From Planctomycetaceae bacterium (GTDB taxonomy: Bacteria; Planctomycetota; Planctomycetia; Planctomycetales; Planctomycetaceae): 39,054 nucleotides of DNA. The stretch's first letter is position 1; each line of letters starts with the position of its first letter. A program made the translations under genes and the position numbers. Below, piece by piece: positions 1 to 10,468 of this stretch. Under the pieces are notes generated by a model. It made no database searches. It was not told where the DNA came from and saw only the letters and a list, made by a program, of their open reading frames with translations. Location of the stretch: NCBI GenBank assembly GCA_020426515.1, contig JAGQPW010000034.1:4373-43426 (forward strand), given 5' to 3'.

Positions 1-741
<741 letters not shown>

Positions 742-744
742 GGA

Positions 745-981
745 TTAGCCATTCTCCCGAGCCCGGATGTACTCGATCGCGTCGCCAACCGACTTGATCT
801 TTTCCTGGTCTTCATCTGCGATGGCCACGCCAAATGACTCTTCAAACTTCATCCCGAGTTCAACGAGATCGAGTGAGTCCGCGTGGAGGTCATCGATGAG
901 TGAGCTTTCCGCCTTGATTTCGTCGGCAGAGACACTCAGCTGCTCGCTCACAATGGCGATGACTTTTTCTTCAAGCGACAC
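745..981 (-). CDS. acpP: Acyl carrier protein
   Basis: This small acidic protein carries acyl chains on a phosphopantetheine arm during fatty acid synthesis. From the GTG start it has 78 residues, the usual family length. It contains the motif [10 protein letters not shown], in which Ser36 is the expected phosphopantetheine attachment site. The reading frame stays open upstream for 52 more codons from an ATG at 1137. The GTG at 981 is preferred because a GAAGGAG ribosome binding site lies just before it and the protein then begins exactly like other ACPs. It sits directly upstream of fabF, the classic arrangement. Confidence 0.95.
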   Translation of the reverse strand: MSLEEKVIAIVSEQLSVSADEIKAESSLIDDLHADSLDLVELGMKFEESFGVAIADEDQEKIKSVGDAIEYIRARENG

Positions 982-1548
982 GACTTGCTCCTTCTTCCGC
1001 TCCGTCGAGCGTGTGAAATCTCTGAATTCCGCCTGGTGAGTGGTTGCTCGGCCGGACGGCTGGATTTGAGGGGGAAATCCCGAATCTTGCAAGACGACTT
1101 GGGAGAAGTTCTTCCAAGTTGGCTGACGCGATTCCACTGACTCTCGGATGAGACGTGTTTTGTTGTGTTATCAACGACTTTTGAACACGAAATACCCAAG
1201 AGAATCTCCACCTGAAGGCGGAGACCGCCGGAAGATATAACGGCTTTCCGACAACGTGTAAACGCCAATGGACGGGGAAAAACAGGGAACCGGCAGCTCT
1301 TGTCTTCGGTGGGCCGCGATGCGTTTGCGAATTGAAGCAGGTCGTTGCGAGGCTGGATGGGAGGGGCGGGCAGAAAACAGTGGGGAATCACTCGGTTACA
1401 AGGGGGGGATGGCACTGGTAGAATGCTTTGCAAAGGAATGCGATTGGGGCAGATTTGTCGGGATGTGAGTCGCTTCACAGAAGGATTGGCTGCCCCGCCG
1501 GTATGGTTTCGATCTGTTCACCCGGTCCTGTTTTCTGGAGTTCAATCG
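982..1548. other. Divergent intergenic region acpP / arsM
   Basis: This 567-base gap separates two genes read in opposite directions. Besides the candidate acpP promoter it holds a short imperfect hairpin near 1207-1224. Frames remain open through parts of it, but none gives a protein with recognisable features. I see no further gene here. Confidence 0.6.
1234..1262 (-). promoter_or_regulatory. Candidate promoter of acpP-fabF
   Basis: Reading leftward there is a TTTACA box (1257-1262) and a TATATC box (1234-1239) separated by 17 bases. This resembles a housekeeping sigma promoter. It would give acpP a leader of roughly 240 bases. The call rests only on motif and spacing. Confidence 0.4.
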
Positions 1549-2724
1549 ATGTCTGAGCAACTGCCTGTCCTGTCACGCGAATCGAGTGTGCGGGAGCGAT
1601 ATGGGGCGGCATCGCAGCGTCCAGAAGCAGCATTGTGCTGCCCGGTCGAATACTCGCGCGATCTGCTGGAAAAGATTCCGCAGGAAATTATCGAAAAGGA
1701 CTATGGCTGTGGTGACCCGTCACCTTACGTACGCCCGGGAGATACGGTGCTCGATCTGGGATCAGGCGGGGGAAAGCTGTGTTACATTGCCTCTCAGGTA
1801 GTGGGCCCGCAGGGGCGAGTGATTGGTGTGGACTGTAACTCGCAGATGCTGTCGCTGGCACGCAAGTATCAGGCGGAAATGGCGCAGCGGCTGGGGTATG
1901 CGAACACAGAATTTCGCTGTGGGATGATTCAGGATCTGCAGCTCGATCTTGAACTGCTTGCTGAACGGACCGCTGAGCTGGAGACGACTGGGGTCGACCG
2001 CTGGCTGCAGCAACGCGATCTGGAACAGGCGTTGCGGGACGAGTCTCCGCTGATTGCATCGGACAGTGTGGACTGTGTCGTCTCGAATTGTGTGCTCAAT
2101 CTGGTTCGTCCTGAGGACCGACGACAGCTGTTCCGAGAGATCTTTCGAGTCCTGAAGCGAGGCGGTCGTGCCGCGATCAGTGACATTGTTTCCGATGAAC
2201 CTGTGCCTGCGCATCTGCAGGGAGATGGACATCTCTGGTCCGGTTGCATCTCCGGGGCCTGGCAGGAGGCCGAGTTTCTGGCCGAGTTTGAACGGGCCGG
2301 GTTCCATGGGATGCAGATTGCCAAGTATCAGTCCGATCCGTGGCAGGTCGTCGAGGGGATCGAGTTTCGATCAGTGACTGTGGTGGCCTGGAAAGGAAAA
2401 GAGGGGCCATGCCTGGAACGGAATCAGGCCGTCATTTATCGCGGTCCATTCAGTGCTGTGGAAGATGATGATGGGCACCGATTTGCACGCGGACAGCGGA
2501 CCGCAGTGTGTGACAAGTTGTTCAATCTGTTGCAGCAAGCACCGTACGCGGAACAGTTCCTCGCTGTCTCTCCGCTTTCTGAAGTTCCATTGGAACTGGC
2601 CAGACCGTATACGTGTAATGGACGGATTCGCAGTCCGCGCGAAACAAAAGGGCAGGGCTACGATCTGACGAGTCTGATTGCCGAATCTGGTGGTGAATGC
2701 TGCAGCACGGAAGGCTGCTGCTGA
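1549..2724 (+). CDS. arsM: ArsM-type arsenite S-adenosylmethionine methyltransferase
   Basis: This protein is predicted to methylate trivalent arsenic using S-adenosylmethionine in the cytoplasm. The 391-residue protein has the SAM-binding motif DLGSGGG at 69-75. It also has three cysteines in ArsM-like contexts: YGCGDP (Cys54), SNCVLNLV (Cys181) and SGCISGA (Cys233). A C-terminal domain with the block GPFSAVEDDDGHRF matches that of long ArsM/AS3MT proteins. The chain ends in a cysteine-rich tail, GECCSTEGCC. The ATG at 1549 has a GGAG nine bases upstream; a longer in-frame extension to 1345 has no support. An insertion between about residues 128 and 168 lengthens the gap between the first two cysteines. 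No other ars gene is nearby, so it acts as an orphan detoxification gene. Confidence 0.85.
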   Translation: MSEQLPVLSRESSVRERYGAASQRPEAALCCPVEYSRDLLEKIPQEIIEKDYGCGDPSPYVRPGDTVLDLGSGGGKLCYIASQVVGPQGRVIGVDCNSQMLSLARKYQAEMAQRLGYANTEFRCGMIQDLQLDLELLAERTAELETTGVDRWLQQRDLEQALRDESPLIASDSVDCVVSNCVLNLVRPEDRRQLFREIFRVLKRGGRAAISDIVSDEPVPAHLQGDGHLWSGCISGAWQEAEFLAEFERAGFHGMQIAKYQSDPWQVVEGIEFRSVTVVAWKGKEGPCLERNQAVIYRGPFSAVEDDDGHRFARGQRTAVCDKLFNLLQQAPYAEQFLAVSPLSEVPLELARPYTCNGRIRSPRETKGQGYDLTSLIAESGGECCSTEGCC

Positions 2725-2745
2725 AGCGTGGCGGTGGCCCCAATT

Positions 2746-3879
2746 TTAACGCCAGCCGAGTGCCCGGATGGATTCACCGGGAGCATGCTCGCCGAAGCAA
2801 ATTCCCAATGCTCTTGCGGCTTGAATCGCTGATCCATCGCGTGGGACCTGGGAGAGCTTTCCCACGGCTACGCGAATGGGGACGCTGCTGATTTCCGGAG
2901 GATGGTAGCAGACCATTTCGCCGAATCGTCGTTGCACAACCAGCCGCACGGCATGGGCTCCATATTGTGTGGCGAGCATGCGGTCGAAATATGTGGGAGG
3001 TCCTCCGCGCTGCAGGTGGCCAAGCACCACAGAGCGAACTTCCCGCTGCAGGCGATGTTCGATTTCCCGGGCGACCACGTCGCCGATTCCGCCGAGATGA
3101 ACCTGAGCCATGGCCGGACCGGAAGGCTCTCCAATAGTCACCAGGTTGCCTCCGGGAAGTTGGGCTCCCTCGGCAACGACCACGATTGAGAATCGCTTGC
3201 CATCCCGGTCCCGTTCCTCGATTTTCCGGCAGACGTTTTCGAACGTCCACGGGATTTCCGGAAGGAGGATGACGCTCGCTCCGCCCGAAATACCGGCGTG
3301 CAGGGCGATCCAGCCAGCGTGACGGCCCATAACTTCGACCACCATCACCCGTTCATGACTGATTGCCGTGGTGTACAGTCGATCGATGGCGTCGGTCGCA
3401 CAGGCCACGGCACTGTCGAATCCGAACGAGAAGGCCGTTGAGGAGAGGTCGTTGTCGATCGTTTTGGGAACACCAACCACCGGCAGCCCGGCTTCTTCAA
3501 ACTGTTCGGCGACGGCCAGTGATCCATCGCCTCCAACACAGATCAGTGCTTCCAGTCGCAGGTCTTTGTAGGTCTGTCGAACCTTGTCGATCAACCTGGG
3601 ATCAAGGTCAATTCGCTCAGATACGCCACGACGAGCACTGAAGTGGCCCTTGTTGGTTGAGCCGAGAATGGTTCCACCACGCGCAATGATGCCGAGCGTG
3701 TTCTTGCGATCCAGGAACATGTAGTCCGGAGGATCGATCAGGCCTTCGTAGCCACGTTTGAATCCAACGACTTCGTATCCAAAGCGAGTGGACGCTTTGA
3801 CCACACTGCGGATGACGGCATTCAACCCAGGGCAGTCCCCGCCGGAAGTCAAAATTCCAACACGTGGCAGTTCACTCAC
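2746..3879 (-). CDS. pfkA: 6-phosphofructokinase, group III (mixed-substrate) type
   Basis: This enzyme phosphorylates fructose 6-phosphate in glycolysis. The 377-residue protein has GGDCPG at 13-18, GGDGS at 116-120, PKTIDND at 138-144 with the catalytic Asp142, and MGRHAGW at 184-190. At the two positions that separate ATP and pyrophosphate enzymes it has Gly119 (E. coli Gly104) and Lys139 (E. coli Gly124). That combination belongs to the mixed-substrate group, so the phosphoryl donor cannot be settled from sequence. The start is taken as the second of two adjacent GTG codons because AGGAG lies seven bases before it. It converges on arsM with a 21-base gap. Confidence 0.9.
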   Translation of the reverse strand: MSELPRVGILTSGGDCPGLNAVIRSVVKASTRFGYEVVGFKRGYEGLIDPPDYMFLDRKNTLGIIARGGTILGSTNKGHFSARRGVSERIDLDPRLIDKVRQTYKDLRLEALICVGGDGSLAVAEQFEEAGLPVVGVPKTIDNDLSSTAFSFGFDSAVACATDAIDRLYTTAISHERVMVVEVMGRHAGWIALHAGISGGASVILLPEIPWTFENVCRKIEERDRDGKRFSIVVVAEGAQLPGGNLVTIGEPSGPAMAQVHLGGIGDVVAREIEHRLQREVRSVVLGHLQRGGPPTYFDRMLATQYGAHAVRLVVQRRFGEMVCYHPPEISSVPIRVAVGKLSQVPRDGSAIQAARALGICFGEHAPGESIRALGWR

Positions 3880-3971
3880 CACTGCACTCCTGAAGATGGG
3901 CCAAAAGAATACGGACCGAATGGAACCGTGAGGGGGAGGCGTTCGAATCAAGAAGACCAGTTCGCCGAATT

Positions 3972-3999
3972 CGCGGTCGGAGAATTTCTCCTGACCGCG
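3972..3999 (-). terminator. Hairpin downstream of the sulfatase gene
   Basis: A near-perfect inverted repeat (arm CGCGGTCGGAGAA, with one bulged base opposite) lies about 80 bases past the sulfatase stop. No T tract follows it, so it may be a terminator, an RNA-stabilising hairpin, or part of the pfkA upstream region. Confidence 0.4.
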
Positions 4000-4077
4000 A
4001 TTCTATCCAGCGCACACCGGAACGCACTGGCCATTTTTCAGGAATTGGCGACGAATATTGCCGCGAGGCTGGTCAGG

Positions 4078-5655
4078 TTACTGGGCATTCTTGTTGATGG
4101 GTTCATCGACAACCAAGGCCTTGGGGAAGTTGGCAGCCTTGTCTCCGCCCATTTTCTGCCAGCGCTTGTTCTGCGAGCCGCCACTCGGCTGATTCATCGG
4201 GATGTCCATTCCGCCCGCTTCGCCCAGCATCTTGTACAACTGGTTTTCCATTGCCTTGGCGATCTTCTGGTGCTGAGGATCGTAGATCAGATTGCGGGTT
4301 TCTCCCGGGTCGGCCTGCAGATCGTACAGTTCGTCGGTATCCCACAGCCCGTAATACGTGATGTACTTGTAGCGGTCGCCGCGTAAAGCGAACTGCGTGG
4401 GTGTTTGCGGGAAGTTCTTTTCCCAGTAGTACACGTACAGGAAATGATCGCGCCAGGGCATGTCACCCTTGTTCGGCAGGTCGAGGAAGCTTTGGCCATC
4501 CATGTATTCCGGAGTGGTGATTCCAGCGGCCTGCATGATGGTGGGACCGATGTCGATATTGCCGATCACCTGCTCAACGACCTGTCCCCCCTCGTACAGC
4601 TCCGGGCACTGCATCATCATCGGAACACGAATGGAGGGTTCGTAGGCGACGCGCTTGTCGATCAGGCCATGCTCACCCCACATGAAGCCGTTGTCGCCCA
4701 TGTAGATGACCAGCGTTTCGTCGTGGATTCCCAGTTCCTTGAGGGTCGCCAGCACGGTGCCGACACTGTCGTCGACCGCGAGAATTGATTCGCAGTAGCG
4801 GCGGTACAGCCAGTCCAGACCGGCGTCGCTGTGGTAGGAGAAATCGATGCCGTGCCAGCTGTTCCTCTGATCGCGAACCCAGCGCGGTGCGTTGTTTTCG
4901 GCAGTGATCCCTTCGCCGCGCGGCAGGTTGAGCTTCACGTCGGCATAGCGGCCTTCGTGGCGCTTCGCCGGCGTGAAATTGGCGTGCACGGCCTTGTGGG
5001 ACAAATACAGGAAGAAGGGGCGGTCTTTGTCACGCTGCTTCATCCAGTCGACGGCGTACCCGGTCAGCTCATCGGTGATGTAGCCCTTCTGTGGTACTCG
5101 TTCTCCGTTCACATTCAACGTGTACCGGGGGCCGGGAGAGAGGTAGTTCCCCTGGCCGCGAAAGCTGATCCAGTGGTCGAATCCGGGACGTGGCTCATCG
5201 GTGTCGCCGCCCATGTGCCACTTGCCGATGAATGCGGTCTGGTAACCGGCCCGTTGCAGGTATCGCGGGAAAAACACGGTCCCATCGGGGACCAGCCGGT
5301 TGTTGTCGATCACGCGATGTTTGTGCGTATAGAGCCCCGTCAGAATCGATGCCCGACTGGGGGAACAGAGTGAGGTTGTCACAAAGGCGTTCTTCAGGTG
5401 GACGCCGTTCGCAGCCAGTGAGTCGAGGTGCGGCGTTTCCAGGAAAGGGTGGCCCATGAAGCCCATTGCGTCGTAGCGATGATCGTCCGTCAGGATGAAA
5501 ATCACGTTGCGTGGTTTGGCGCCGGGGATCGACTGCACAGCAGCGAGTTCGCCCTGACGGGCAATGTCCGCCGCCGGACACACAACGGCCAGATATCCGA
5601 GGCAGAACAGAGACAGGCCAATGGGCCGCAGGGGCTTGGGCAACGCAAGAGTCAT
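4078..5655 (-). CDS. Secreted sulfatase (arylsulfatase family)
   Basis: This protein is predicted to hydrolyse sulfate esters, probably on sulfated polysaccharides, after export. The 525-residue protein starts with a hydrophobic signal segment (about residues 1-28). It has the metal-binding pair DD at 57-58. The formylglycine signature CSPSR lies at 97-101, where Cys97 would be oxidised to the catalytic formylglycine. GKWHMGG and a later MGDNGFMWGEHG block supply further catalytic and metal residues. The ATG at 5655 has AAGGAA nine bases upstream; an earlier in-frame ATG at 5685 would add ten residues before the signal segment. Planctomycetes carry many such genes. The exact substrate cannot be read from sequence. 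Confidence 0.92.
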   Translation of the reverse strand: MTLALPKPLRPIGLSLFCLGYLAVVCPAADIARQGELAAVQSIPGAKPRNVIFILTDDHRYDAMGFMGHPFLETPHLDSLAANGVHLKNAFVTTSLCSPSRASILTGLYTHKHRVIDNNRLVPDGTVFFPRYLQRAGYQTAFIGKWHMGGDTDEPRPGFDHWISFRGQGNYLSPGPRYTLNVNGERVPQKGYITDELTGYAVDWMKQRDKDRPFFLYLSHKAVHANFTPAKRHEGRYADVKLNLPRGEGITAENNAPRWVRDQRNSWHGIDFSYHSDAGLDWLYRRYCESILAVDDSVGTVLATLKELGIHDETLVIYMGDNGFMWGEHGLIDKRVAYEPSIRVPMMMQCPELYEGGQVVEQVIGNIDIGPTIMQAAGITTPEYMDGQSFLDLPNKGDMPWRDHFLYVYYWEKNFPQTPTQFALRGDRYKYITYYGLWDTDELYDLQADPGETRNLIYDPQHQKIAKAMENQLYKMLGEAGGMDIPMNQPSGGSQNKRWQKMGGDKAANFPKALVVDEPINKNAQ

Positions 5656-5849
5656 GAGCGGGAATTCCTTCGTGCGTGATTGCAATTTGGCAATCCGAAT
5701 CGGATGAAAATCTGCAAGGCAACTTAACGCAATTCACAAAGACGCGAAAGCAATCGAGGAAGGGGGCCGACCGTCTTGAATCGCACTGCTGCCCGGTCTA
5801 CGCTTCTTGTGAAAGCTTCCAATGATCACTTGTCCCGAGACCTCGGACG

Positions 5850-8123
5850 ATGCAATTTGCACTGCAGATTACGATTGCGGTTCTGGTGTCGTTCGCGGGC
5901 ACTGTGCTCGCTGTAGCCGAGATGGAAGATCCGAGTGGTTCTCCCCTGGGGGCGTTCTCGATCCCCGTTTCGCTGGCGACGTTGCTGCTGGTTGACCGCA
6001 AGCGGCTGATCGCCCTGCCGGAAGCGGGGGCCACGTTGCTGGGAGCCCTGGCATTCTTGCTGGCTGCTGCCGAGTTTACCTCAGGCGGAATCGAATCCCG
6101 GCTGCTCGCGGCCAGTCACCTGCTGGTGTATTTGACCTGGATCTTCCTGCTACAGAAGAAAGCCTCGCGGCAATACTGGTGGATTCACGCGCTGGCTGTA
6201 CTGCAGCTTGCGGTCTCGTCCGTGCTGACGTCGAAGCCCTGGTTCGGACTGGCGGTGGTGGTGTTTGCGTTTCTGGGCAGCTGGAGCATGGCGCTGTTCC
6301 TGGTTGTGCGTACTGTTGAGCCCGCACTCAATCGTGAACGCTGGAAAGTCGACGACACGGCGCAGTCCGTTGGGCAAGCGATCGTCGGGCTCGCGTATGA
6401 TCGTGGTCATCACTTGATCAATTGGCGGTTCGTGGGCAATTCGATGGCGCTGTCCGTGGCGGGACTGCTTGTCAGCGTGGTGTTCTTTCTGTTTACACCG
6501 CGGATCTGGATGACCAATTCGAGCATCGCCAGCGACCTGCGAGGCGGACGAGGGGGCACGTCCGGTTTTTCGGAAACGGTGCGGCTGGGGGATATGGGCT
6601 CGGTGCTGGAGAGCAAGGAGCCCGCGATCGAAGTGACCGTCTTCAACATGCTCGAACAGCGGGATTTCACGAAGGACGAAACGTTCCGCTTCATGGGAGA
6701 TGAACCGCTGTTTCGTGGAGCCGTTCTGGAAGAGTATTCCAATGGAGCCTGGCGACGAAGCGACTTTGAAGATGACTACTCCCTCCCTCCATTCAGCGAA
6801 TTGCCACAGCCGTTTCAGCAGTTTTGCCCGGTGAAACAGCACATGAAGCTGTATCCGATGGCGTCGGAAATACTGCCCGCCTTTGGAACGGTCTTAACTG
6901 TTGATGCAGGTGACAAGCTGTTCCCGGTGCGTCGCGAGTTCCATTCGGGGGAACTGCTGCACAAACGAAACTTCGGTTGGGGCACGCTGGATTACTGGGT
7001 CTACGAATATCCCAATGATCCCCGCGACACGCATCGATTGCTGGGGATTCGAGCCGATTCGGGTGCCGTGCTCCAGTACATGCGGTCCATGATGGAACTG
7101 CCCGACAATCTGCGGCGGCTCAAATTTCGAGCTGAGGAATTGACGCGTGACGAACGGACCGAGTCCGGAGCGGCCCGCGTGATTCAGTCGTACTTGCAGG
7201 AGTCGGGAGAGTTCACGTACTCATTGAATCTGTCGATTGATGATCCAACGATTGATCCGGTTGAGGATTTCCTGTTCAACCGGAAGCAGGGGCACTGTGA
7301 GTATTATGCGTCGGCCATGGCACTGATGCTACGATCGATCAGTATTCCGGCTCGAGTTGTGACAGGTTTCAAAGGGGGATCGTGGGACGATTCGCGAAAG
7401 GCCTACGTGGTGCAGCAACTGCATGCCCATGCCTGGGTCGAAGCGTTCGTCGATCGACGCTGGAGAACGTTTGATCCCACGCCGGCAGCTCGGAATGAGT
7501 CGGTATTGCTCCAGCAGGGGGAGGCGCCGTTGACTCCGAGTTTCGGGGCGACATATCGCACCTTGTGGTCGCAGGGTGTCGCGATGAACATGCAGCAGCA
7601 GCGAGATCTCCTGTACGCTCCCGTTCTGCGCGCGGCCTCGGATATTGGAAGCCTGCTGAAGGATCCACTCGAATCCATCCTGAACCCGGGTGGCTCCTCG
7701 GAGCTTGGGGGCAGCAGTCTGGTTCTGAATGGCGTGATCGCCGTTGTGGTGCTCCTGATCATTGTCGCTGGACTCGCGTTCGGGATTCGCTGGCTGTTGC
7801 GGTTTTCGCCGCGCTGGCGGCTGGGCCGAAAAGCTCAGCTGACGCGAACGCGTGTGGAGTTCTTCGAGAAGTTTCAGGCCATTCTTCGGCGGCATGGGCT
7901 GCAACGGGAACCACAGCAAACCCCCGTAGAATTTGCGGAAGACGTGGTGCTGCAACTGAATCCTGTTCTGCAGGCCGCAGGGCTCGATGGCTGGCCGCGC
8001 GACCTGGCCCAGCGTTTCTACGATGTCCGTTTTGGGCACCACGATGTTTCGCCTCAGGAACTGGCATTGCTCAATACGAAGCTGGTTGAGTTAGAGCAGT
8101 GTTTAAGCCAAAAACGCTCGTAG
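5850..8123 (+). CDS. TgpA-like membrane transglutaminase-domain protein
   Basis: This is a 757-residue inner-membrane protein with a papain-like transglutaminase core. Roughly the first 220 residues hold several membrane segments, like the DUF3488 part of TgpA proteins. The core contains GHCEYYASAMALMLRS with Cys483, HAWVEAF with His527 and TFDPTP with Asp542, so the catalytic triad is intact. A further membrane segment near residues 630-650 precedes a DUF4129-like tail of about 100 residues. In many bacteria such genes follow moxR and DUF58 genes, but here it stands alone. The natural substrate of this family is poorly known. The ATG at 5850 has only a weak ribosome binding site, so the start is moderately certain. 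Confidence 0.88.
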   Translation: MQFALQITIAVLVSFAGTVLAVAEMEDPSGSPLGAFSIPVSLATLLLVDRKRLIALPEAGATLLGALAFLLAAAEFTSGGIESRLLAASHLLVYLTWIFLLQKKASRQYWWIHALAVLQLAVSSVLTSKPWFGLAVVVFAFLGSWSMALFLVVRTVEPALNRERWKVDDTAQSVGQAIVGLAYDRGHHLINWRFVGNSMALSVAGLLVSVVFFLFTPRIWMTNSSIASDLRGGRGGTSGFSETVRLGDMGSVLESKEPAIEVTVFNMLEQRDFTKDETFRFMGDEPLFRGAVLEEYSNGAWRRSDFEDDYSLPPFSELPQPFQQFCPVKQHMKLYPMASEILPAFGTVLTVDAGDKLFPVRREFHSGELLHKRNFGWGTLDYWVYEYPNDPRDTHRLLGIRADSGAVLQYMRSMMELPDNLRRLKFRAEELTRDERTESGAARVIQSYLQESGEFTYSLNLSIDDPTIDPVEDFLFNRKQGHCEYYASAMALMLRSISIPARVVTGFKGGSWDDSRKAYVVQQLHAHAWVEAFVDRRWRTFDPTPAARNESVLLQQGEAPLTPSFGATYRTLWSQGVAMNMQQQRDLLYAPVLRAASDIGSLLKDPLESILNPGGSSELGGSSLVLNGVIAVVVLLIIVAGLAFGIRWLLRFSPRWRLGRKAQLTRTRVEFFEKFQAILRRHGLQREPQQTPVEFAEDVVLQLNPVLQAAGLDGWPRDLAQRFYDVRFGHHDVSPQELALLNTKLVELEQCLSQKRS

Positions 8124-8302
8124 GCTTCGCCACGAGAGGTGTGCCACAAACGTGTCTGTGACGCGAATTGGCTATTCCCCGTGCCCGCGCCGCGTTACAA
8201 TTCTTGCGACTTTCCAGATTCTCCCGCCCCGGTTCTCCGGACACGAGATTGGGTCGATACGTTTGCATCGGCTCGACAAGGAACTAACAAAGGACTCCCT
8301 CC

Positions 8303-9508
8303 ATGCGACGCCACTCCTGGTTGCTGTTGACGGCTTTTGCCTGCGCAGCCCCGGCACTGCTTTGTGCTCAAGACGCTCCCCCGGTTACTGGTGAAAAGAC
8401 GGCAGAGCCTGCTGCGGCGCCGGATCCGTTTGCGGTTCCCGAGGGTACCGATTCAACGGTCATGCGTTTGTTCCTCAATCGCATTGCACGTACACCTCCC
8501 ACCGAACGGACCCGAGAAGGCGTCCTCGAACACTTTCACAAGATGGGAGTGGCACTGGATGACGTGCTCGCTCGCGACGTCGAAACAGAAGTGTTCCTGG
8601 TAGCCACCGAACTGCGGTTCAGCGTGCTGGACTTGATGGATCGCTTCGAAGATGAAGCCGCCCCAAAGATGCGTGAAGCTCTGATGGGTAAGCTGCAGAA
8701 GGACGAGCGTCCGGAAGTGAAGCAGTTGGTTGCCCGGCTGGAACTGGAGCAGCAGATTGCCGGACTGGGCGATCTGCCCGGTGAAGAGCGAATGGCACTG
8801 GTGCAGCGCGTTGCAGCGATGATTCAGAATGCGGGGAAAGAAGACGACATGGCCCTGCAGCAGTCCATTAACATGGCGATGAGTACCTCGGAAGTCCTGG
8901 AAGGGATTGAAGACTACCCTCGTGCTGCTGCGGCCGCCAAGTTGTTTGCCAAGTATCTGGGGGCCCGTCAGGACCCTCGACTCGAACGCATGGTGGCCAA
9001 TCTGGAGGCCAACTCTCGTCGCCTGGAACTTCCGGGAAATGCAATGGAGGTCAAAGGGACCACCGTGGATGGTGAGAAGTTCGACCTCAAAAGTCTCGAA
9101 GGCAAGGTGGTTCTCGTCGACTTCTGGGCGACCTGGTGCGGTCCCTGTCGAGCAGAACTGCCCAATGTGAAGCGGATGTACAAGGCCTATCACGACAAAG
9201 GTTTTGAAGTCGTGGGCATCAGTCTCGACGAAAGCCGCGACGATCTGGAAGCATTCCTGGAACAGCAGGAAATTCCCTGGGTAACTCTGTTTGCTGAGTC
9301 CGAAGGAAACATGGGCTGGAACAATCCCATCGCCCGATACTACGGCATCAGCGGAATTCCCGCCGTAATCCTGATCAATCAGGAAGGGAAGGTGGTGTCC
9401 CTGTCTGCCCGCGGTCCGGAACTTCCCGCTCTGCTGGAGAAGTTGCTGGGCCCGGTTGAACTGCCGCCTGAGGCCGGACTGCAGCTGTCACCTCCAAAGA
9501 GTGAGTAG
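8303..9508 (+). CDS. TlpA-family thioredoxin-like exported protein
   Basis: This is a periplasmic disulfide oxidoreductase-like protein of 401 residues. A signal peptide (about 1-22, ending near LLCAQD) is followed by a helical region of about 220 residues that I do not recognise. A C-terminal TlpA/ResA-like thioredoxin fold follows, with the active site WCGPC at 278-282 and the cis-proline segment GISGIPAVILI. An AAGGA sequence lies eight bases before the ATG. The gene is monocistronic, ending in a strong terminator. The helical N-terminal part looks specific to planctomycete-type TlpA proteins, and its role is unknown. Confidence 0.9.
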   Translation: MRRHSWLLLTAFACAAPALLCAQDAPPVTGEKTAEPAAAPDPFAVPEGTDSTVMRLFLNRIARTPPTERTREGVLEHFHKMGVALDDVLARDVETEVFLVATELRFSVLDLMDRFEDEAAPKMREALMGKLQKDERPEVKQLVARLELEQQIAGLGDLPGEERMALVQRVAAMIQNAGKEDDMALQQSINMAMSTSEVLEGIEDYPRAAAAAKLFAKYLGARQDPRLERMVANLEANSRRLELPGNAMEVKGTTVDGEKFDLKSLEGKVVLVDFWATWCGPCRAELPNVKRMYKAYHDKGFEVVGISLDESRDDLEAFLEQQEIPWVTLFAESEGNMGWNNPIARYYGISGIPAVILINQEGKVVSLSARGPELPALLEKLLGPVELPPEAGLQLSPPKSE

Positions 9509-9541
9509 TCCAACTGCGATCAACTGATCGACTCAATGCAA

Positions 9542-9582
9542 GAGGGAGGCAGACCAGACGGTCTGCCTCCCTCGTTTTGTTT
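9542..9582 (+). terminator. Rho-independent terminator of the TlpA-like gene
   Basis: A perfect 14-base-pair stem (arm GAGGGAGGCAGACC, loop AGAC) is followed by GTTTTGTTT. It lies 33 bases past the stop codon. The opposite gene ends at 9606, so it also separates the two convergent genes. Confidence 0.93.
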
Positions 9583-9605
9583 CCAGTTTCCGTGGCCAGT
9601 GTTAG

Positions 9606-10346
9606 TCAGTCCTGCTTCAGGTTCTTGTGAATCTCCGTCAGCAGTTCTTCCACTCTTGCCATGCGTTCCTCGATCTGTGTCAGCCTGGAGTGAACGTCCG
9701 GCAACACATTCATTCCTTGGGGTGATTCGGGCTGCAACAAAATTCCGGGAGCATTAAGGCCACCCAGGGCCTGTTCCTGCAGCGAGTCGGTCAGATCCTT
9801 GAGCATGAACTCCAGTTCGTGATGCTGCATTGCTTTCAGTTCTTTTCCTTGAACCGGCGTGACTTTTCCGGTCTGTTTCTTCCCCTGATGCACCCACGTG
9901 ATGTCGATGGCCTGGCCTTCCGATTGCTGCACCAGCCGCTGCAAATCCATGGGCGACTTCACCGTTTCTTCGCCGATCTGGATGATGATGTCGTGCTGTT
10001 GAATGCCCGCTTGGGCGGCCGGGCTATCTTCAAATGTTCGACCGATGATGACGCCCTGTCCCGGTTCGAGCCCCAGGTGTTCGGCAATTCCTTCGGGAAG
10101 TTCCCGAGCAACGACCCCAATCGCGGCCCGGTTTGGCCAGGCCGGTCCGAGAGGATCACTCCCAGTCTGTCCGGAGCCATCCGTCAGACTGGAGGCATCG
10201 ATGAGATGTTCCTTCCCATCCGGACCAATGATCACGATCTTCGGCGAAAGGTTTGAAGCGGGAGATGGAGCCTGAGACCATGCCGGCACGGTCGACGCAA
10301 TGGTCATGCAAAGGCACAACAACGGATAGGCAGAAGATGGGGACAT
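9606..10346 (-). CDS. Exported PDZ-domain protein
   Basis: This 246-residue protein is predicted to act outside the cytoplasmic membrane as a binding or scaffolding protein. It has a signal peptide (about 1-26, ending in PAWSQA). One PDZ domain (roughly 80-165) includes the AAIGVVARELPEGIAEHLGL and DSPAAQAGIQQHDII segments. The C-terminal helix has the heptad-like pattern SRLTQIEERMARVEELL and is probably a coiled coil. No protease domain is attached. The ATG at 10346 has CGGAG eight bases upstream. It is the third gene of a leftward run after the sigma and anti-sigma-like genes, so it may be a target or sensor of that switch. Confidence 0.82.
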   Translation of the reverse strand: MSPSSAYPLLCLCMTIASTVPAWSQAPSPASNLSPKIVIIGPDGKEHLIDASSLTDGSGQTGSDPLGPAWPNRAAIGVVARELPEGIAEHLGLEPGQGVIIGRTFEDSPAAQAGIQQHDIIIQIGEETVKSPMDLQRLVQQSEGQAIDITWVHQGKKQTGKVTPVQGKELKAMQHHELEFMLKDLTDSLQEQALGGLNAPGILLQPESPQGMNVLPDVHSRLTQIEERMARVEELLTEIHKNLKQD

Positions 10347-10468
10347 GGAACACTCCGGGGATAAAGGACACCGGACTCCGTGTCGCGGTGTGATTGCGAA
10401 CTCGCTACGTTCGAGCAACAAACTTCGGGTGGCTCGAAATGTCTTGTTTCAACGGGCGAAACGTCCGA

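Noticed and set aside
4405-5373. Long frames on the strand opposite the sulfatase gene.
   Set aside because: They are antisense shadows caused by codon bias, lack recognisable domains and lie wholly within a well-supported gene.
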